Source: Stictocephala bisonia (lineage: Eukaryota; Arthropoda; Insecta; Hemiptera; Membracidae). From it: a stretch of 64,000 bases of DNA. The stretch covers positions 1 to 64,000 of the forward strand of contig JAQJVL010002162.1 in NCBI GenBank assembly GCA_035578905.1, given 5' to 3'. Within the stretch, counting starts at the first letter, position 1, and every line of letters starts with the position of its first letter. Under the pieces are notes generated by a model. It searched no databases. It worked only from the letters and a program-made list of their open reading frames with translations, and had not been told where the DNA came from. A program made the translations under genes and the position numbers. Below, one piece after another: positions 44,766-58,498 of the stretch.

Positions 44766-46296
44766 TTTATAAGTGTGGTTTCCAGTACAAGCAGTGATCA
44801 TAAACAGTTTTGCAACATAGTAAAATATTACATTTTAAAAAAACGCCCCCATACAAGTTTAGATTGCTTTTTATAGTAACATTGGTTACGGATATTACAC
44901 ACAGATCGAAGTCTATCGTAATTTGAAAGAAAAGAAAGTTCTAACCGTAAAGCGATCTGGTGGGGAAAATCTCAATATACATCACGACCCGACGGAATTT
45001 GTCTCTTTTCGTTTTAAGCTGAACATTGATAAGTTAGGAACGACAAAGAGTGAGATAAGTTGAGATAGAGATCGTGTGTGTTACTGGCACTAACTTGTTC
45101 GACATATATAAATTAATTTCAACAAAAATGAATCTAGTTAAATAATACTTTGTCCTCCGGAATATATTATAAGGCTTATTCTTATGACGAATGACAGTGC
45201 GCACTTACATTTATTACGCGCAGAACGCATTAAAATTAAACTTTCTAAATTCACTACGAACTATTGTACATTTTTATAAGTATATATATAAATTGTACAT
45301 TATATGTATACAATATTGCACATAGATAATCACTCCAACAATGAGTGTGATATAGTTAGTATATATAGTTAGTATATTTTTACTACAACTTTTCAATTCG
45401 AATATCCAGCGCTACTTTTTTAAACAACAGGGAAATGTTATATACCTTTCTGATTATGTACTAAAAACATAGCAACCTACTTCGATCAAACATGTGTTTG
45501 TGTTACAAAAACATAGAAGCGGTGAGTTTCTGAACTCCCATCACCTTCAACTCAGCACATGTAAAAAGCATCATTTGTCACAAGACTCATTTTTCACTTC
45601 AGTTTGCTGATTCTACCATCCACCTTCTTGAATAATTCAACTGTCTTTGAAAAATGTGGTTTGGCGGTTGCAGTACAATACAATGTTATTTAATAATTTA
45701 CTTTACATATTTATAGTTAATCTTCCCAAACATGTGGTATTGATTGCCATGGATGGTTCCTTACTATTGATCAAAACAGTTTAGAGATGTTTTCTCTGCC
45801 AATTTAAAACTTACCTTGCCAATTAGAATTTCATTTAGTGAATTATTGACCCACTTAACTACGAAGATGTCAAAATGAACGTTCGTTACAATTTTTCATG
45901 TTTAATAATTGACTGCTAATTAATTAAAGTTTGAGATCATGAAAGGTTAGTGATTACTATATTTTAAAGGCATAATATAAAAAAACTCTTTTAGTAGCTA
46001 GGTGCTTAAATGCAGAGCTTTCCGTGAATTTATTTTATAAAATCGTATCACAAAAATAAGAAACTGCCTGTATTTATTAAACTTGCAATTTTTACATAGT
46101 AAACAACAACGCATGTTGAAACAATTAAGTAACAGTCACAGATGATTGTACTGTAGTTGTATAAGAGTGTATTCTTACATAAATCATACTGAATACTAAA
46201 GACACAAAAATTTAATAAGTGTTATATGTTAGAAGTTTCTAGTTTTTAAAAAGTTACTCTTATTTCAATATAAAACCGCGTAAGTGTTATATGACT
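44766..46296. other. A+T-rich stretch, nothing recognised
   Basis: No supported feature. Confidence 0.5.
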
Positions 46297-47105
46297 GGCA
46301 CATTGGTGTCACAGATCCAATAAGAGATCGCAGCTGCTGAAAATAACTGGAAAGTTTATCTTCCAAATGTTTGTTAAGTGAGATTTAGTAAGTCAGATCT
46401 CAGGGTCAGTAGACACTGGAGTTTTACTAGTGATTGTAGTATTCCAAAACAACATAGCACATTGGTGGCACAGCTCCAACAAGAGATCACAGCTACTGAA
46501 AATAACTGGAAAGTTTATCTACCTAATGTTTGTTAAGTGAGATTTAGTAAGTCAGATTTCAGAGTCAGTGGGCAGAGGTCTTGCTAGTGAATGTAGTCTT
46601 CCACAACAACAGAGAACATTAGTGGCACAGATCCAACAAGAGATCATAGCTGCTGAAACTAAGTGGAATGTTTATATTCCAAATGTTTATTAAGCAGGAT
46701 TTAGAAAGTCAGATCACAGAGTCAGTGGACAGAGGTTTTATTTATGAATCTAGTTTTACAAAATAACAGAGAACATTGGTGGCACAGATATAACAAGAGT
46801 TCACAGCTGCTGAAACCAAGTGGAAAGTTTATCTTCCAAATATTTTTTAAGTAGGATTTATAAAATCAGATCTTAAATAGGGATTTTACTTGTGAGTTCG
46901 AGTAAAAGTTACTTGTGAGTTCGACAGAGATCCTGCAGCCAAGATCGACGACAGCAAAGAACGTTGGAGGCAGAGATCCAACAAGAGATCACAGATGCTG
47001 AAACCCTGGGGAAACTTTATCTTCCAAATGTTTGCTAAGCAGGATTTAGAAAGTCAAATCTTAGACTCAGTGGACAGAGGTGTCCGTCTTCCACAACAAC
47101 ACACA
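46297..47105 (+). repeat. ~157-bp tandem repeat, five diverged units
   Basis: Anchors CATTGGTGGCACAGATCCAA (with variants) occur at about 46301, 46460, 46617, 46774 and 46972. Each is followed by AAGAGATCACAGCTGCTGAA, GGAAAGTTTATCTTCCAAAT and TCAGATCTCAGAGTCAGTGG. The step is 157-159 bp except between the last two units, where about 40 extra bases containing a duplicated ACTTGTGAGTTCGA lie. The units are old and diverged. Confidence 0.85.
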
Positions 47106-47756
47106 AACTGAGACCTGATTCTGTAAAGTGGGTTTATTTACGTTATTTGTTTGCTGACAATGTTAACGTCCATTTTTTTAATGAATATTTTGAATTAATT
47201 AATTTCAATTGCAATTCGTTTTCATATTTATTATATTTTTATAGTAATAATTTGAGACTGTTATGTAATAATATTGCAAATATAATGCTCAATTAATTAC
47301 CTGGTTCTGATAGTCAAACCACGTTTACACGTTCCGCTTATTTACTGATGTAATCTGATGCCGGGAAATCAACAGTTTCTTTCCTTTACTGTTTAATTAT
47401 ATAAAATTGTCATCGATGAAAAACTATTTTAAAATTGGATCTCATAAGTAGAGTATTGTGGCCATACATTACGTTTTATCCATTTAACCTCTGTCCCCTT
47501 ATCACCTCATTACCATATTATTTATATTGAAACAAAATTACGGAGAAATAGTGAACACTTGAGAATTATGATATTTGCTGTGAGAATCTACAGTTAAATA
47601 GTTTTGTCGAACTGTGTGTTATACAAACAAAATCTAATTATTTAATATATATATTCTATATGGTATTGCTAGAACTGATGTGAAAAACTAAGTACTTTCA
47701 TAATTCAAATCTTGTTAATATAAAGGCCTACATATTTATGTTAAAATGACCAATAG

Positions 47757-47802
<46 letters not shown>

Positions 47803-48984
47803 GTATGTATCAATGACTTCTGTATGTATGTAATTTTTGTATTTGCACAATAGTTATAGAAATAATGAGAATTTTGTGAGATAATAAGAATGTCTTATTA
47901 ATAAGCAATTGCTTTGGTATAGTACTTATAACTTTTTAAAATTCTAAATGAAAAACAAAAAACAACACCTAGCTGTAATTCACCCAGTGTTTATATTTCA
48001 TTAAACGTGGCACCCACCTATCTTCAACACGGAATGTGTAATTTAAATACGATCCCATTCCACGAATCATCGAGTTGAATAAATATAGATACGTTTGCCG
48101 GGTTTATATCTTGTTAATGTAATAATGTCTTTATAATGTTTATAATGTTTTTCTCAATATTTTCCTTTACTGCATTGAATTATTTCATTAATGTACATAG
48201 CACAAATGGCAGAATACTTTTGGTTCTAATATTGGTTAAGTGCAAGAGAGGACCTAATGGTCCTAACTTTGAATCACTAAATAAAGCATTTTTCATTCCA
48301 TTGGTGACTAACAAGAATTGTCCAAGGCAGTAGCTCTCGTCCCTCATGCTCTACAAGTTACGGCCAGACTGTCGTAATAAAGTTGGCACTCTAAGTTTAA
48401 TATCTCCAACTCTGGAACAGGGACTCTACAGTTACATTTTATCTTAATATTGGTTTGTGTCCTGATGAACTAACTCGTGATCAAAGTTGTTATTTTCTAT
48501 GAATGCATTGAAAATATGGAAACGCATTCACAACAACTTTATTTTGTTCCACAGATAATTTGATGATTGCATTTTTTATTAGTTATTGTGTTCAATAAAG
48601 TATAATTTTTTATCAGAATAATTTACTTAAAATCGTTAAATAGTGGAGAAATAATATTGTTCCAATTAGTTACTTTGAAATTCAAACTACCGCTAATCTG
48701 GAAAGGATAGACCTTTCGAACTCCGGTTTGTGGAAATTAATTTCTATTGAATTGGCATTTAATTTGATACCAAACTGGTCCAAGGCTTACATTACAATTG
48801 CTTGTTCAACTCCCCGTGAGCCGTTCCCCGGAAAAGATGAAATGTCGCTAATGGTGTCAAAGAGTGTGTTCTTTGTAACCATGGGCATGTACAAGATTTC
48901 ACTTTCACCAGTGAAGTCACAGAAAAGTTGCAAAAGCGTTGCCATATTTTTTCCACTCTGTATATTTAAATACGACTTTTTTTT
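47106..48984. other. A+T-rich stretch with a TA microsatellite
   Basis: A (TA)20 run occupies 47759-47799. The open frames at 48136-48333 and 48728-48991 show no recognisable domain. No gene is supported. Confidence 0.5.
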
Positions 48985-50733
48985 AGAGTGATGTTCAGTA
49001 GTGTTTATTATCGACTACTTAGAGTGATGTTCAGTAGTGTTTATTATCGACTACTTAGAGCGATGTTTAGTAGTGTTTATTATCGACTACTTAGAGTGAT
49101 GTTCAGTAGTGTTAATTATCGACTACTTAGTGCGATCTTTAGTAGTGTTTACTATCGACTACTTAGTGTAATGTTTAGTAGTGTTTATTATCGACTAATT
49201 AGTGCCATGTTCAGTAGTGTTTACTATTGACTACTTAGAGCTATGTTCAGTAGTGTTTATTATCGACTACTTAGTGCGATCTTTAGTAGTGTTTACTCTC
49301 TACTACTTAGTGTAATGTTTAGTAGTGTTTACTATCGACTACTTAGTGCGATCTTTAGTAGTGTTTACTATCGACTACTTAGTGTAATGTTTAGTAGTGT
49401 TTACTATTGACTACTTAGAGCCATGTTCAGTAGTGTTTATTATCGACTACTTAGTGTAATGTTTAGTAGTGTTTATTATTGACTACTGAGAGCAATGTTC
49501 AGTAGTGTTTACTATCGACTACTTAGTGCGATCTTTAGTAGTGTTTACTATCGACTACTTAGTGTAATGTTCAGTAGTGTTTACTATTGACTACTTAGAG
49601 CCATCTTCAGTAGTTTTTATTATCGACTACTTAGTGCGATCTTTAGTAGTGTTTACTATCGACTACTTAGTGTAATGTTTAGTAGTGTTTATTATCGACT
49701 ATTTAGTGTGATCTTTAGTAGTGTTTACTATCGACTACTTAGTGTAATGTTCAGTAGTGTTTACTATTGACTACTTAGAGCCATGTTCAGTAGTGTTTAT
49801 TATCGACTACTTAGTGCGATCTTTAGTAGTGTTTACTATCGACTACTTAGTGTAATGTTTAGTAGTGTTTATTATCGAATACTTAGTGCGATGTTCAGTA
49901 GTGTTTACTATCGACTACTTAGTGTAATGTTTAGTAGTGTTTATTATCGACTAATTAGTGCCATGTTCAGTAGTGTTTACTATTGACTACTTAGAGCTAT
50001 GTTCAGTAGTGTTTATTATCGACTACTAAGTGCGATGTTTAGTAGTGTTTATTATCGACTACTTAGTGCGATCTTTAGTAGTGTTTACTATCGACTACTT
50101 AGTGCGATCTTTAGTAGTGTTTACTATCGACTACTTAGTGTAATGTTTAGTAGTGTTTATTATCGACTATTTAGTGTGATCTTTAGTAGTGTTTACTATC
50201 GACTACTTAGTGTAATGTTCAGTAGTGTTTACTATTGACTACTTAGAGCCATGTTCAGTAGTGTTTATTATCGACTACTTAGTGCGATCTTTAGTAGTGT
50301 TTACTATCGACTACTTAGTGTAATGTTTAGTAGTGTTTACTATCGACTACTTAGTGCGATGTTCAGTAGTGTTTACTATCTACTACTTAGTGTAATGTTT
50401 AGTAGTGTTTATTATCGACTAATTAGTGCCATGTTCAGTAGTGTTTACTATCGACTACTTAGTGCGATGTTCAGTAGTGTTTACTATCTACTACTTAGTG
50501 TAATATTTAGTAGTGTTTATTATCGACTAATTAGTGCCATGTTCAGTAGTGTTTACTATCGAATACTTAGTGCGATGTTCAGTAGTGTTTATTATCGACT
50601 ACTTAGTTTAATGTTTAGTAGTGTCTATTATCGACTAATTAGTGTGATGTTCAGTAGTGTTTATTATCGACTACTTAGTGCGATGTTCAGTAGTGTTTAT
50701 TATCGACTACTTAGTGCGATGTTTAGAAGTTTT
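48985..50733 (+). repeat. 36-bp satellite array, about 48 units, with higher-order structure
   Basis: The unit is AGTGCGATCTTTAGTAGTGT followed by TTACTATCGACTACTT, with a limited set of variants (GTAATGTT, GCCATGTT, TATTGAC, CTAATT). Variant order recurs at long range: the CTAATTAGTGCCATG variant block at 49195 returns at 49951, 756 bp or 21 units later, and the GAGCCATG block at 49778 returns at 50246, 13 units later. Because 36 is a multiple of three, the frame repeats the residues MFSSVYYRLLSA. TGA in some variants interrupts it, and nothing suggests a real protein. Confidence 0.95.
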
Positions 50734-53639
50734 CATAGTTGATAAGGTATACATTTTATGTGAATTGTTGTATTATTTTTTTATCAATCCCAGCCAGTGA
50801 TTTAGAACTGCTTTGGGCTGAGAGCAAACCTTGATTTACTGATTAATAAATCAATATAAGCCGAATTTCAGGGAAATAAACCACTCTATTATCCTGATGA
50901 TGTATGGCTGTCCTGCGAATAGGTCCTGCCAGTTTCAATTCCGGTAGTTGAACTCGGTTGATAACCAGAGACAACATGAGTCATATCCATTACTGCACCG
51001 CCCCGCGTCATTATTTGTTTAAAAATATATTTTTAGTGGCAAACAACTAATAATAAATATACATAAATAAATGAACATTTAATAAATTATCACTTACTTG
51101 TAAGTTAATCTTTACAAATTATTTTTAGATTTATATAAAATTAAATGGTTAGTCTGAAACAATTTCATTTCACTATATTTAATTTATTTAATTTGTATTC
51201 CGAATGAATGTATTACTATACTTTAACATATAATCGTCACAATATCTTTTTAACTAATAAATCTAAACTTTTTGCATGATAATTTGATTTTTACATTTCT
51301 AAAAGTTGGATTAAGTATTATATTTTCTAAATAACACATTTTTCTACACCTCGAACGTGTTTCTCCTCTTTCAACAGATTTATAATATATATTAATTCCT
51401 ATTCAAATGATGAGTATAACATTTAAAATCATGTTATACTCATAGGAACGATGTCAAAATTAAATAAAAATTATTATTAGACAAATAAATAAGTTTTTTA
51501 ACGAATTTCTTCTAAATGTAGGGTAACATGAAATATAGTATCATAAATACAAAGATTTATAATTTCATAATATCACTTAATTTGAAATATATCAAATATA
51601 TGTTTGAAAACCATCTGAATAAGTATTCATATTTGCCATGACATCCGCCAGGAATCATGTTTACGTATTAATGTTGTAAGTTGTATACACTTTTTTCTTT
51701 AATTGTTATTTATAAGTGATTTAAATATCAGGTATTCTCATCTTAATATTATTTACCAGGAATATCTAGTATTTAATAGTATTTACTAAAATATGACAAT
51801 GTAATAGATCTTTGTTGACATTGGGAGCAACAAGTTTTAATAAGAAATTGATCATTTGTATAGTTCAATGTCTGCAACTCACAAAGCGTAACTTACAAAG
51901 CAAACTCACTCACACAAGTTACGTTTAACGACAATGTCGTCACAACTAACTGTTTACATTACTGTGTAAATACAGCAGAGACCTTAGGTTGACTCAAGTA
52001 TTACCCAAGTCTCCATTGTCACACTGTTGACTTGTGTAGTTCACCTGGGAAGTATCACCTAAAACTAAAGTAATAAAAAAGACATTGATACTGTTAAAGA
52101 GAACGCCATGACTATTTTTTTCTAAATGTTACATATTTTAGTTTAATTATACGTAATTTTTATCCAATACATTATTATTATTTACACTTACAGTTCAAGT
52201 ATATACGTAAGTTTTAGCATTCTTCGAGAATAAATTATGTGGCTAAATTATAATCGTAATAAATCTACAACAATAAAAAAGAGAACTGAATATATATTTT
52301 TAACAGTTTTTCATTTTATATACATGCAAACAATACATAATTCATAATTTATTTTATAATTTAATTTATAAATAAAATAAATTGAATAAACACTTTTGAA
52401 ATAGGCTAAGTAATAGTATTGAATGTTTATATTTATTTAATTGACTCAAAGCTCAAGTGTATCAAGTGAGCGACTGTAAATATTTTTAAATATTATGATT
52501 TTACTTAACACAGTTTAACCCCTAATATTTTTCGTAAAAAGTATGCAGAGGCTGGAGTCTGAGGTTTACGAGCACAGCAAGTGACGGGGTTAGCATGTGA
52601 AGCTCTCAGGGGTCTAGTAAGTCTATAATATTATTTTGACAAATTATGTTTAAAAATAATCACATAATTGAATTTGATAGTGAGTCACCCTCCCTAAAAC
52701 TTTATCACAAACAACCTCAGAGGCTTGAAGTGGCTGTTAGAGATTGAGGTTGAAAAGAGTAAATTTCCTCGGGCTGACAACTAAACTGAATTCCCGCTTA
52801 CAATCGCTACTCTCCAGCCATCATTTCTGATCGGATTTTCTCGAAGCTCTAAGTAGTTCACTTCTTATCAAAATGATTGTATTATATTCGAGTATTTTCG
52901 CCTATTAATTTTCTAGATATTTATAACAAATATAGTCAACAAAACCATTATTTTATCCGACACAATTATTAATAGTTCATTACAATTTAACAATTTGATA
53001 ACAGGCATATTGTTACATTGCAATGCTGGTTTAACATCCCTTCTTACGTAAGGATATGAACATCATAACATCTGGTATCCCAACCACTTTCAGTAAAATA
53101 AATATTGTTTGTACTGCTTTAAAAATGTTATTATCATATTTTAAACAGAACTAGTTGATAATTAATAATTTACAGCCAGAGATTTACTAAATATATTTGA
53201 TTTTAACAGATACGAGATCCTCCTATTTTGAAAATGACTCATGCCTCAAACCAACTAATCTACAAGTAAATTTGAAAACCATATTTTTATTCTTTAACCA
53301 TTATAATATAGATTGTTAAATGTGTGTATTTTCATAAAATAATAGTTTAAAATAACTAAAGTATATTTAAACCTATGGAAAATATTACATGGTACTAATT
53401 CAAACCATTCACAAATACATATTAAACTGTATAGATAAAAACGCGTTCTTTAAGTTTTTTTCCTAATTACTAATATTGAAACAAGTGTTTACAGGACTTT
53501 ACGATGCAGGGCAGGAAACAGTTTTTCGCTGTTAAAAAATCTACTGGTACAGTATTATACTATATAAATAGGTATGACAAAGTTATATATACAAACAGCC
53601 AGGTAACCAAGCTGAGGGCTGGCACCACACTTGTTAGAA
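50734..53639. other. A+T-rich stretch, nothing recognised
   Basis: About 2.9 kb without a supported feature. 52540-52880 is slightly richer in G+C, but no exon or transposon end was recognised. Confidence 0.5.
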
Positions 53640-54765
53640 GTCGGGAAAGTTGTATGAAGTGTGTCACTACAAGTGGGCTGGAGAATGAATTGAATTTGGA
53701 AGTAAATGTGGGCGAGAGGATACACAGAGAGGAACACAGACTGCCTCATACATAAATACAGCCAGGTGATGGAGCTGTAGGCACCCACCGTACTTTGCGA
53801 CAACATATGAAAGTATATGAAGTGTATTACTACAAGTGCCACCGTGCTTTGAGGCAGCCTATGAAAGTATTTGAAGTGTGTCACTTTAAGTGCCACCGTA
53901 CTTTGCGGCAGCCTATGAAAATATATGAAGTGCGTCACTATAAGTGCCACCGTGCTTTGCGACAACCTATGAAAGTATATGAAGTGTGTCACTACAAGTA
54001 CCACCGTACTTTGAGGCAGCCTATGAAAGTATATGAAGTGTGTCACTACAAGTACCACCGTACTTTGCGGCAGCCTATGAAAGTACATGAAGTGTGTCAC
54101 TACAAGTAACACCGTACTTTGCGGCAGCCTATGAAAGTATGTGAAGTGTGTCACTACAAGTAACACCGTACTTCGAGGCAGGCTATGAAAGTATATGAAG
54201 AGTGTCACTACAAGTTGGCTGGAAAATGAATTGAATTTGGAAGTAAACGTGGGAGAGAGGATACACAGAGAGGAACACAGACTGCCTCATACATACAACC
54301 AGGTGATGGAGCTGTGGGCACCCACCGTACTTCGCGACAGCCTATGAAAGTATATTAAGTGTGTTACTACAAGTGCCACCGTACTTTGCGACAGCCTATG
54401 AAAGTATATGAAGTGTGTCACTACAAGTAACACCGTACTTTGCGGCAACCTATGAAAGTATGTGAAGTGTGTCACTACAAGTAACACTGTACTTCGAGGC
54501 AGGCTATGAAAGTATATGAAGTGTGTCACTACAAGTAACACCGTACTTTGCGGCAGCCTATGAAAGTATGTGAAGTGTGTCACTACAAGTAACACTGTAC
54601 TTCGAGGCAGGCTATGAAAGTATATGAAGTGTGTCACTACAAGTTGGCTGGAAAATGAATTGAATTTGGAAGTAAATGTGAGAGGGAGGATACACACAGA
54701 CTGCCTCAAACATGCATGCAGCCAGGTGGTGGAGCTGTGAGCTTGCACCGTACTTTGTGACAGCC
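53640..54765 (+). repeat. 54-bp tandem repeat in higher-order blocks with a ~105-bp spacer
   Basis: The 54-bp unit reads CCACCGTACTTTGCGGCAGC, CTATGAAAGTATATGAAG, TGTGTCACTACAAGTA. Blocks of units are separated by a spacer that starts GGCTGGA-AATGAATTGAAT and contains AACACAGACTGCCTCATACA and CCAGGTGATGGAGCTGTG. Spacers begin at 53676, 54217 and 54646. The distances 541 and 429 bp fit about eight and about six 54-bp units plus a 105-109-bp spacer. Units in the second block alternate between TTTGCGGCAGCC and TTCGAGGCAGGC types, a further dimer pattern. Long frames on both strands (53555-54208 minus, 53795-54109 plus, 54287-54748 minus) arise because 54 is a multiple of three. Confidence 0.95.
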
Positions 54766-55372
54766 AATTATATGTTAGCGTGTGCTCATTTTTTATCTAT
54801 CTACACAAGTGTAAGCCATTATATTTTGCATCCGGAAAACTAAGATAGAGATAAGTTCGTTTATTTAATTTTAATTTCATTTATTTACCTTTTGATAGCA
54901 TACAATTAACGCACAAATATTTAAATTGTTATCTAAACAGGTATCTGCGTTGCTATCACTGTATTTCTTTAATCCATTCACCTTGCGTCCTTGTTGCCTC
55001 CAGTTTTAAATACAATACCACTTCCAGAGTATCCATTTATTGATTGAACATTAACCAAGGGAAATAAGTTCCACCATAAACTCTGAGCGTGGTATTACGG
55101 TGACTTCATGTAAAAGTTACGAGTCAAAGATACAAGTCAAAGCTACGAGACTAATTAGTTAAGCATATTATATATAATGAACTAGAAATTCAATGTTAGA
55201 TAAGTAAACAAAAGGGAATCTGACTTTATGTTTTTAATAATAATAAATTGAATTTAGGCTGCTAACTACACAGTTTGCATGGACGTTCCCGTATACAATA
55301 TACTCAGTAGTTATTTGAAAAGTTATATTTAAATTACTATCAAAATATTTAAAGGATTACATTTATTATTCC
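54766..55372. other. A+T-rich stretch, nothing recognised
   Basis: No supported feature. Confidence 0.5.
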
Positions 55373-56367
55373 GGGTGTCCCAAAAGTTCTAGAATTTTTT
55401 TATAATTATTAGTATAAAAGTATATCTATGAAACTTCAGCTTTTTGTCATTGGAATTGTTTCTTGTGTTATGACACAATTTTTAGTTATTTTACCTAACG
55501 GGAGAACGTCCCGTGGAGAAAGTCGTGACAATTTCAAATGAAAGCATAGTTCGAGTAGGGTCTCATTTTAATGGTCTTTTGCTTAAAAATATAATGCCGC
55601 AAATGCGATTTGAAAAGGATCACTCAGTAACAAATGGTAGCCCTTTAAAGTTTTGCTTTATGAAAGCTAAACATTAAGGCTGTAACGTGTATTTTCATTT
55701 TTTTTCTTCAAGGAATAAAATAAACATGCAGAAGTACTATAAAGTGTTTATTTGTTCAATTAGTAAGATGGTTTTAGACACCTGCTATGACGGGCAAAAT
55801 TTTCCCAAGTAAAACCGTTAACAAAATTACAAATTTAAAAGGGCTGCTATTTTTGACTGAGTGAACTTTTTGAAGTTTTTAATTTGTGGCATTGTATTAA
55901 AAAAAAAGTGCTACTCGACCTAGGCTTACATTTAAACTTGTCACAACTTCCTCCACGGGACGTCTCCCCGTTAGGCTAAATAACAGAAAAATGTGTCATA
56001 ACGTAACAAAATATTCCAATATTCCAATATTCCAACGATAAATTTGTATAGTTCTAAATTTACTAATAACACGTTACAGCCTTAATAATTAGCTTTCATA
56101 AAGCAAAACTTGAAAGGGCCGCCATTTGTTACTGAGTGAACCTTTTGAAGTCAAATTTGCGGCACTGTATTTTAAAGCCAAAGACGTTTTAAATGAGGTG
56201 CTACTCAGTCTAGACTTACAGTTGAAATTGTCACGACTTCCTCCACGGGACGTTCCCCCGTGTCATAACGTAGGAAGCGATACCAATGACGAAACTCTAA
56301 GGCTACGTAGTTCTACATTTACTAATAAATAAATTATAACGAAGTTCTAACGAAGACTTTTGGGACA
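55373..56367. mobile_element. 1-kb inverted-repeat element with three related arms
   Basis: The ends are GGTGTCCCAAAAGT on the left and its complement ACTTTTGGGACAC near 56356-56367. The left arm (about 55373-55690) contains ACGGGAGAACGTCCCGT, itself a small palindrome. It matches, on the other strand, two successive arms on the right: about 55830-56080 with TCCACGGGACGTCTCCCCGT, and about 56085-56367 with TCCACGGGACGTTCCCCCGT. The last arm lacks the AGGCTAAATAACAGAAAAAT stretch present in the middle one. It has no transposase-like coding. It looks like a non-autonomous DNA transposon with one duplicated arm. Confidence 0.7.
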
Positions 56368-57000
56368 CAAATCTCTATATTTGTTTTACTACCGTAGTAG
56401 GTAAACAAGAGTACGTCTACAGTGGTAGGAAGTGGTAGTTTAGCCCTTACCTCGCACTAATTCAATAATCCAATGACGTTGATGGCTCAATCACAGACAT
56501 GACCTGGGTACCTGATGACGTCATCAATATTGGGTTTGTATTCTTAAATAGTGATCGATATAGGAAAATAACATAGTAATATGTTACCAAAAAATAGTAT
56601 TTCTGAATTACTTAATGTATGCAATTTCTAACTCGGGTCCAATATTTATTATCCCAACCAATATTTTAAAGGTGGTGTATTTTAAGCTATAAGATAAATT
56701 AATCACTTACAAATAAATTATCTACTTTTACTTGATAAATTTAAGAGCGAATAAAAGAGTGAATAAATATTTGCAAGTTCTATTAATCGATCAAAAACTG
56801 AACTAAACTAGTTTTAAAAGAACTTTTCAAAGTATTTGCTATTTCATATATAGTAATGACAAGTAAAAACTATTATTTTTTAATTCATTATTTATTTAAT
56901 TATAACGTTTTTAGTTGTAATATAAAGATATACCATACAAACTAAAGACCTTGTTTTCCTTGTTTACTGTTTATCACTGACACTGTGCGTTAGTGAATGG
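56368..57000. other. A+T-rich stretch, nothing recognised
   Basis: No supported feature. Confidence 0.5.
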
Positions 57001-58498
57001 GGAGGGTATCAATACCACTTTACCTGTATGAGTGGGTGGATGAGTATCTATGTCTGTACCTGTATAGGTGGGTGGGTGGGTTCCTACCACTGTAATTGTA
57101 TGTGGGTGAGTAGGTTTCTACCTCTTTACCTGTATGAGTGGGTTACTACCACTGCATCTGTATGGTGGGTGAGTGGGTTTTCACCAATGTACCTTTATGG
57201 GTGGTTGGGTGGGTTTCTACCAATATATCTGTATGGTGGGTGGGTGGGCTTCTACCACTGTACCTGTATGGGTGGAAGGGTTTTTAACACTGTACCTGTA
57301 TGGGTGGTTGGATGGGTTCCTAACACTGTACCTGTATTGGTGGGCGTGTTAATACCAGTTTACCTGTATGAGTTGGAGGGTGGGTTTCTCCCGCTTTACT
57401 TTTATAAGTGGGTGGGTGGGTTTCTACCACTGTACCTGTATGAGTGTGTGGGTGGGTTTCTACCACTGTACCTTTATGAGTGTTTTGTGGGTTTCTACCA
57501 CTGTACCTGTATGAGTGGGTGGTTGGGTTTCTACCACTGTACCTGTATGAGTGGGTGGGTGGGTTTCTACCCCTGTATCTGTATGGTGGGTGGGTGGGCT
57601 TCTATCCATGTAACTATAGGGGTGGGTGGGTGGGTTTCTACCAGTGTATCTGTATGGTTGGTGGGTGGGTTTATACCACTGTACCTAGATGAGTAGGTGA
57701 GTGGGTTTCTATCAATGTACTTTTATGGGTGTTTGGGTGGGTTTCAATCACTGTACCTGTATGAATTGGTCGTGGGTTTCTACCACTGTCCTGCTGGATT
57801 GGGTGCGTGAGTTTCTACTACTGTAGCTGTATGGTGGGTGGGTTGGTGTCTACCACTATACCTTTATGGGTGTTTAGGTGTTTTTCCACCAATGTACCTG
57901 TATGAGTTCATGGTTGGGTTTCTACCACTGTACCTGTATGAGTGGGTAGTTGGGTTTCTACCAGTGTATCTGTGTGGTGGGTGGGTGGGTTTCTACTAAT
58001 GTACCCGTATGGGTGGGTCGTTGTGTTTCTACCACTGTACCTGTATGAGTGGGTGGGTGGGTTTCTACCACTGTATCTTTATGGATGTTTGGGTAGGTTT
58101 CTACCACTGTACCTATATGAGTGGGTGGATGAGTTTCTACCACTGTACCTTTATGGGTGTTTGGGTGGGTTTCTACCACAATACCTGTATGAGTGGGTGG
58201 TTGGAATTCTACCACTGTACCTGTATGAGTGGATGGTTGGGTTTCTACCATTGTCCTGTTGGAGTAAGTAGGTGGGTTTCTACCACTGTATCTGTATGGT
58301 GGTTGGGTGGGTTTCTGCTACTGTACCTGTATGGGTGGGTGGGTGAGTTTTTTACTACTGTACCATTATGGGTGTTTGGGTGTTTTCCCACCACTGTACC
58401 TGTACGAGTGGGTGGTTGGGTTTCTACCACTGTACCTGTACGAGTGGGTGGGTGAGTTTCTACTAATGTACCTGCATGAGTGGGTGGGTGGGTACTTG
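57001..58498 (+). repeat. ~36-bp G-rich minisatellite, about 40 units (array 2)
   Basis: The typical unit is GTTTCTACCACTGTACCTGT followed by ATGAGTGGGTGGGTGG. Unit length varies by a few bases through changes in the GGT-rich part. Variants GGTGGTTGGG, TGTTTGGGTG and CATGGTTGGG are common. Several long frames on both strands come from units close to a multiple of three. The core ACCACTGTAC-TGTA is shared with arrays 1 and 3. Confidence 0.95.

Noticed and set aside
48988..50742. Open frames repeating MFSSVYYRLLSA, apparently a repeat protein
   Set aside because: They follow directly from a 36-bp satellite unit divisible by three. Several units carry TGA, and there is no start context, no splice structure and no non-repeat part.
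53555..54748. Long frames on both strands over the 54-bp array
   Set aside because: Both strands are open at once because the unit is 54 bp. This is array geometry and not evidence of coding.
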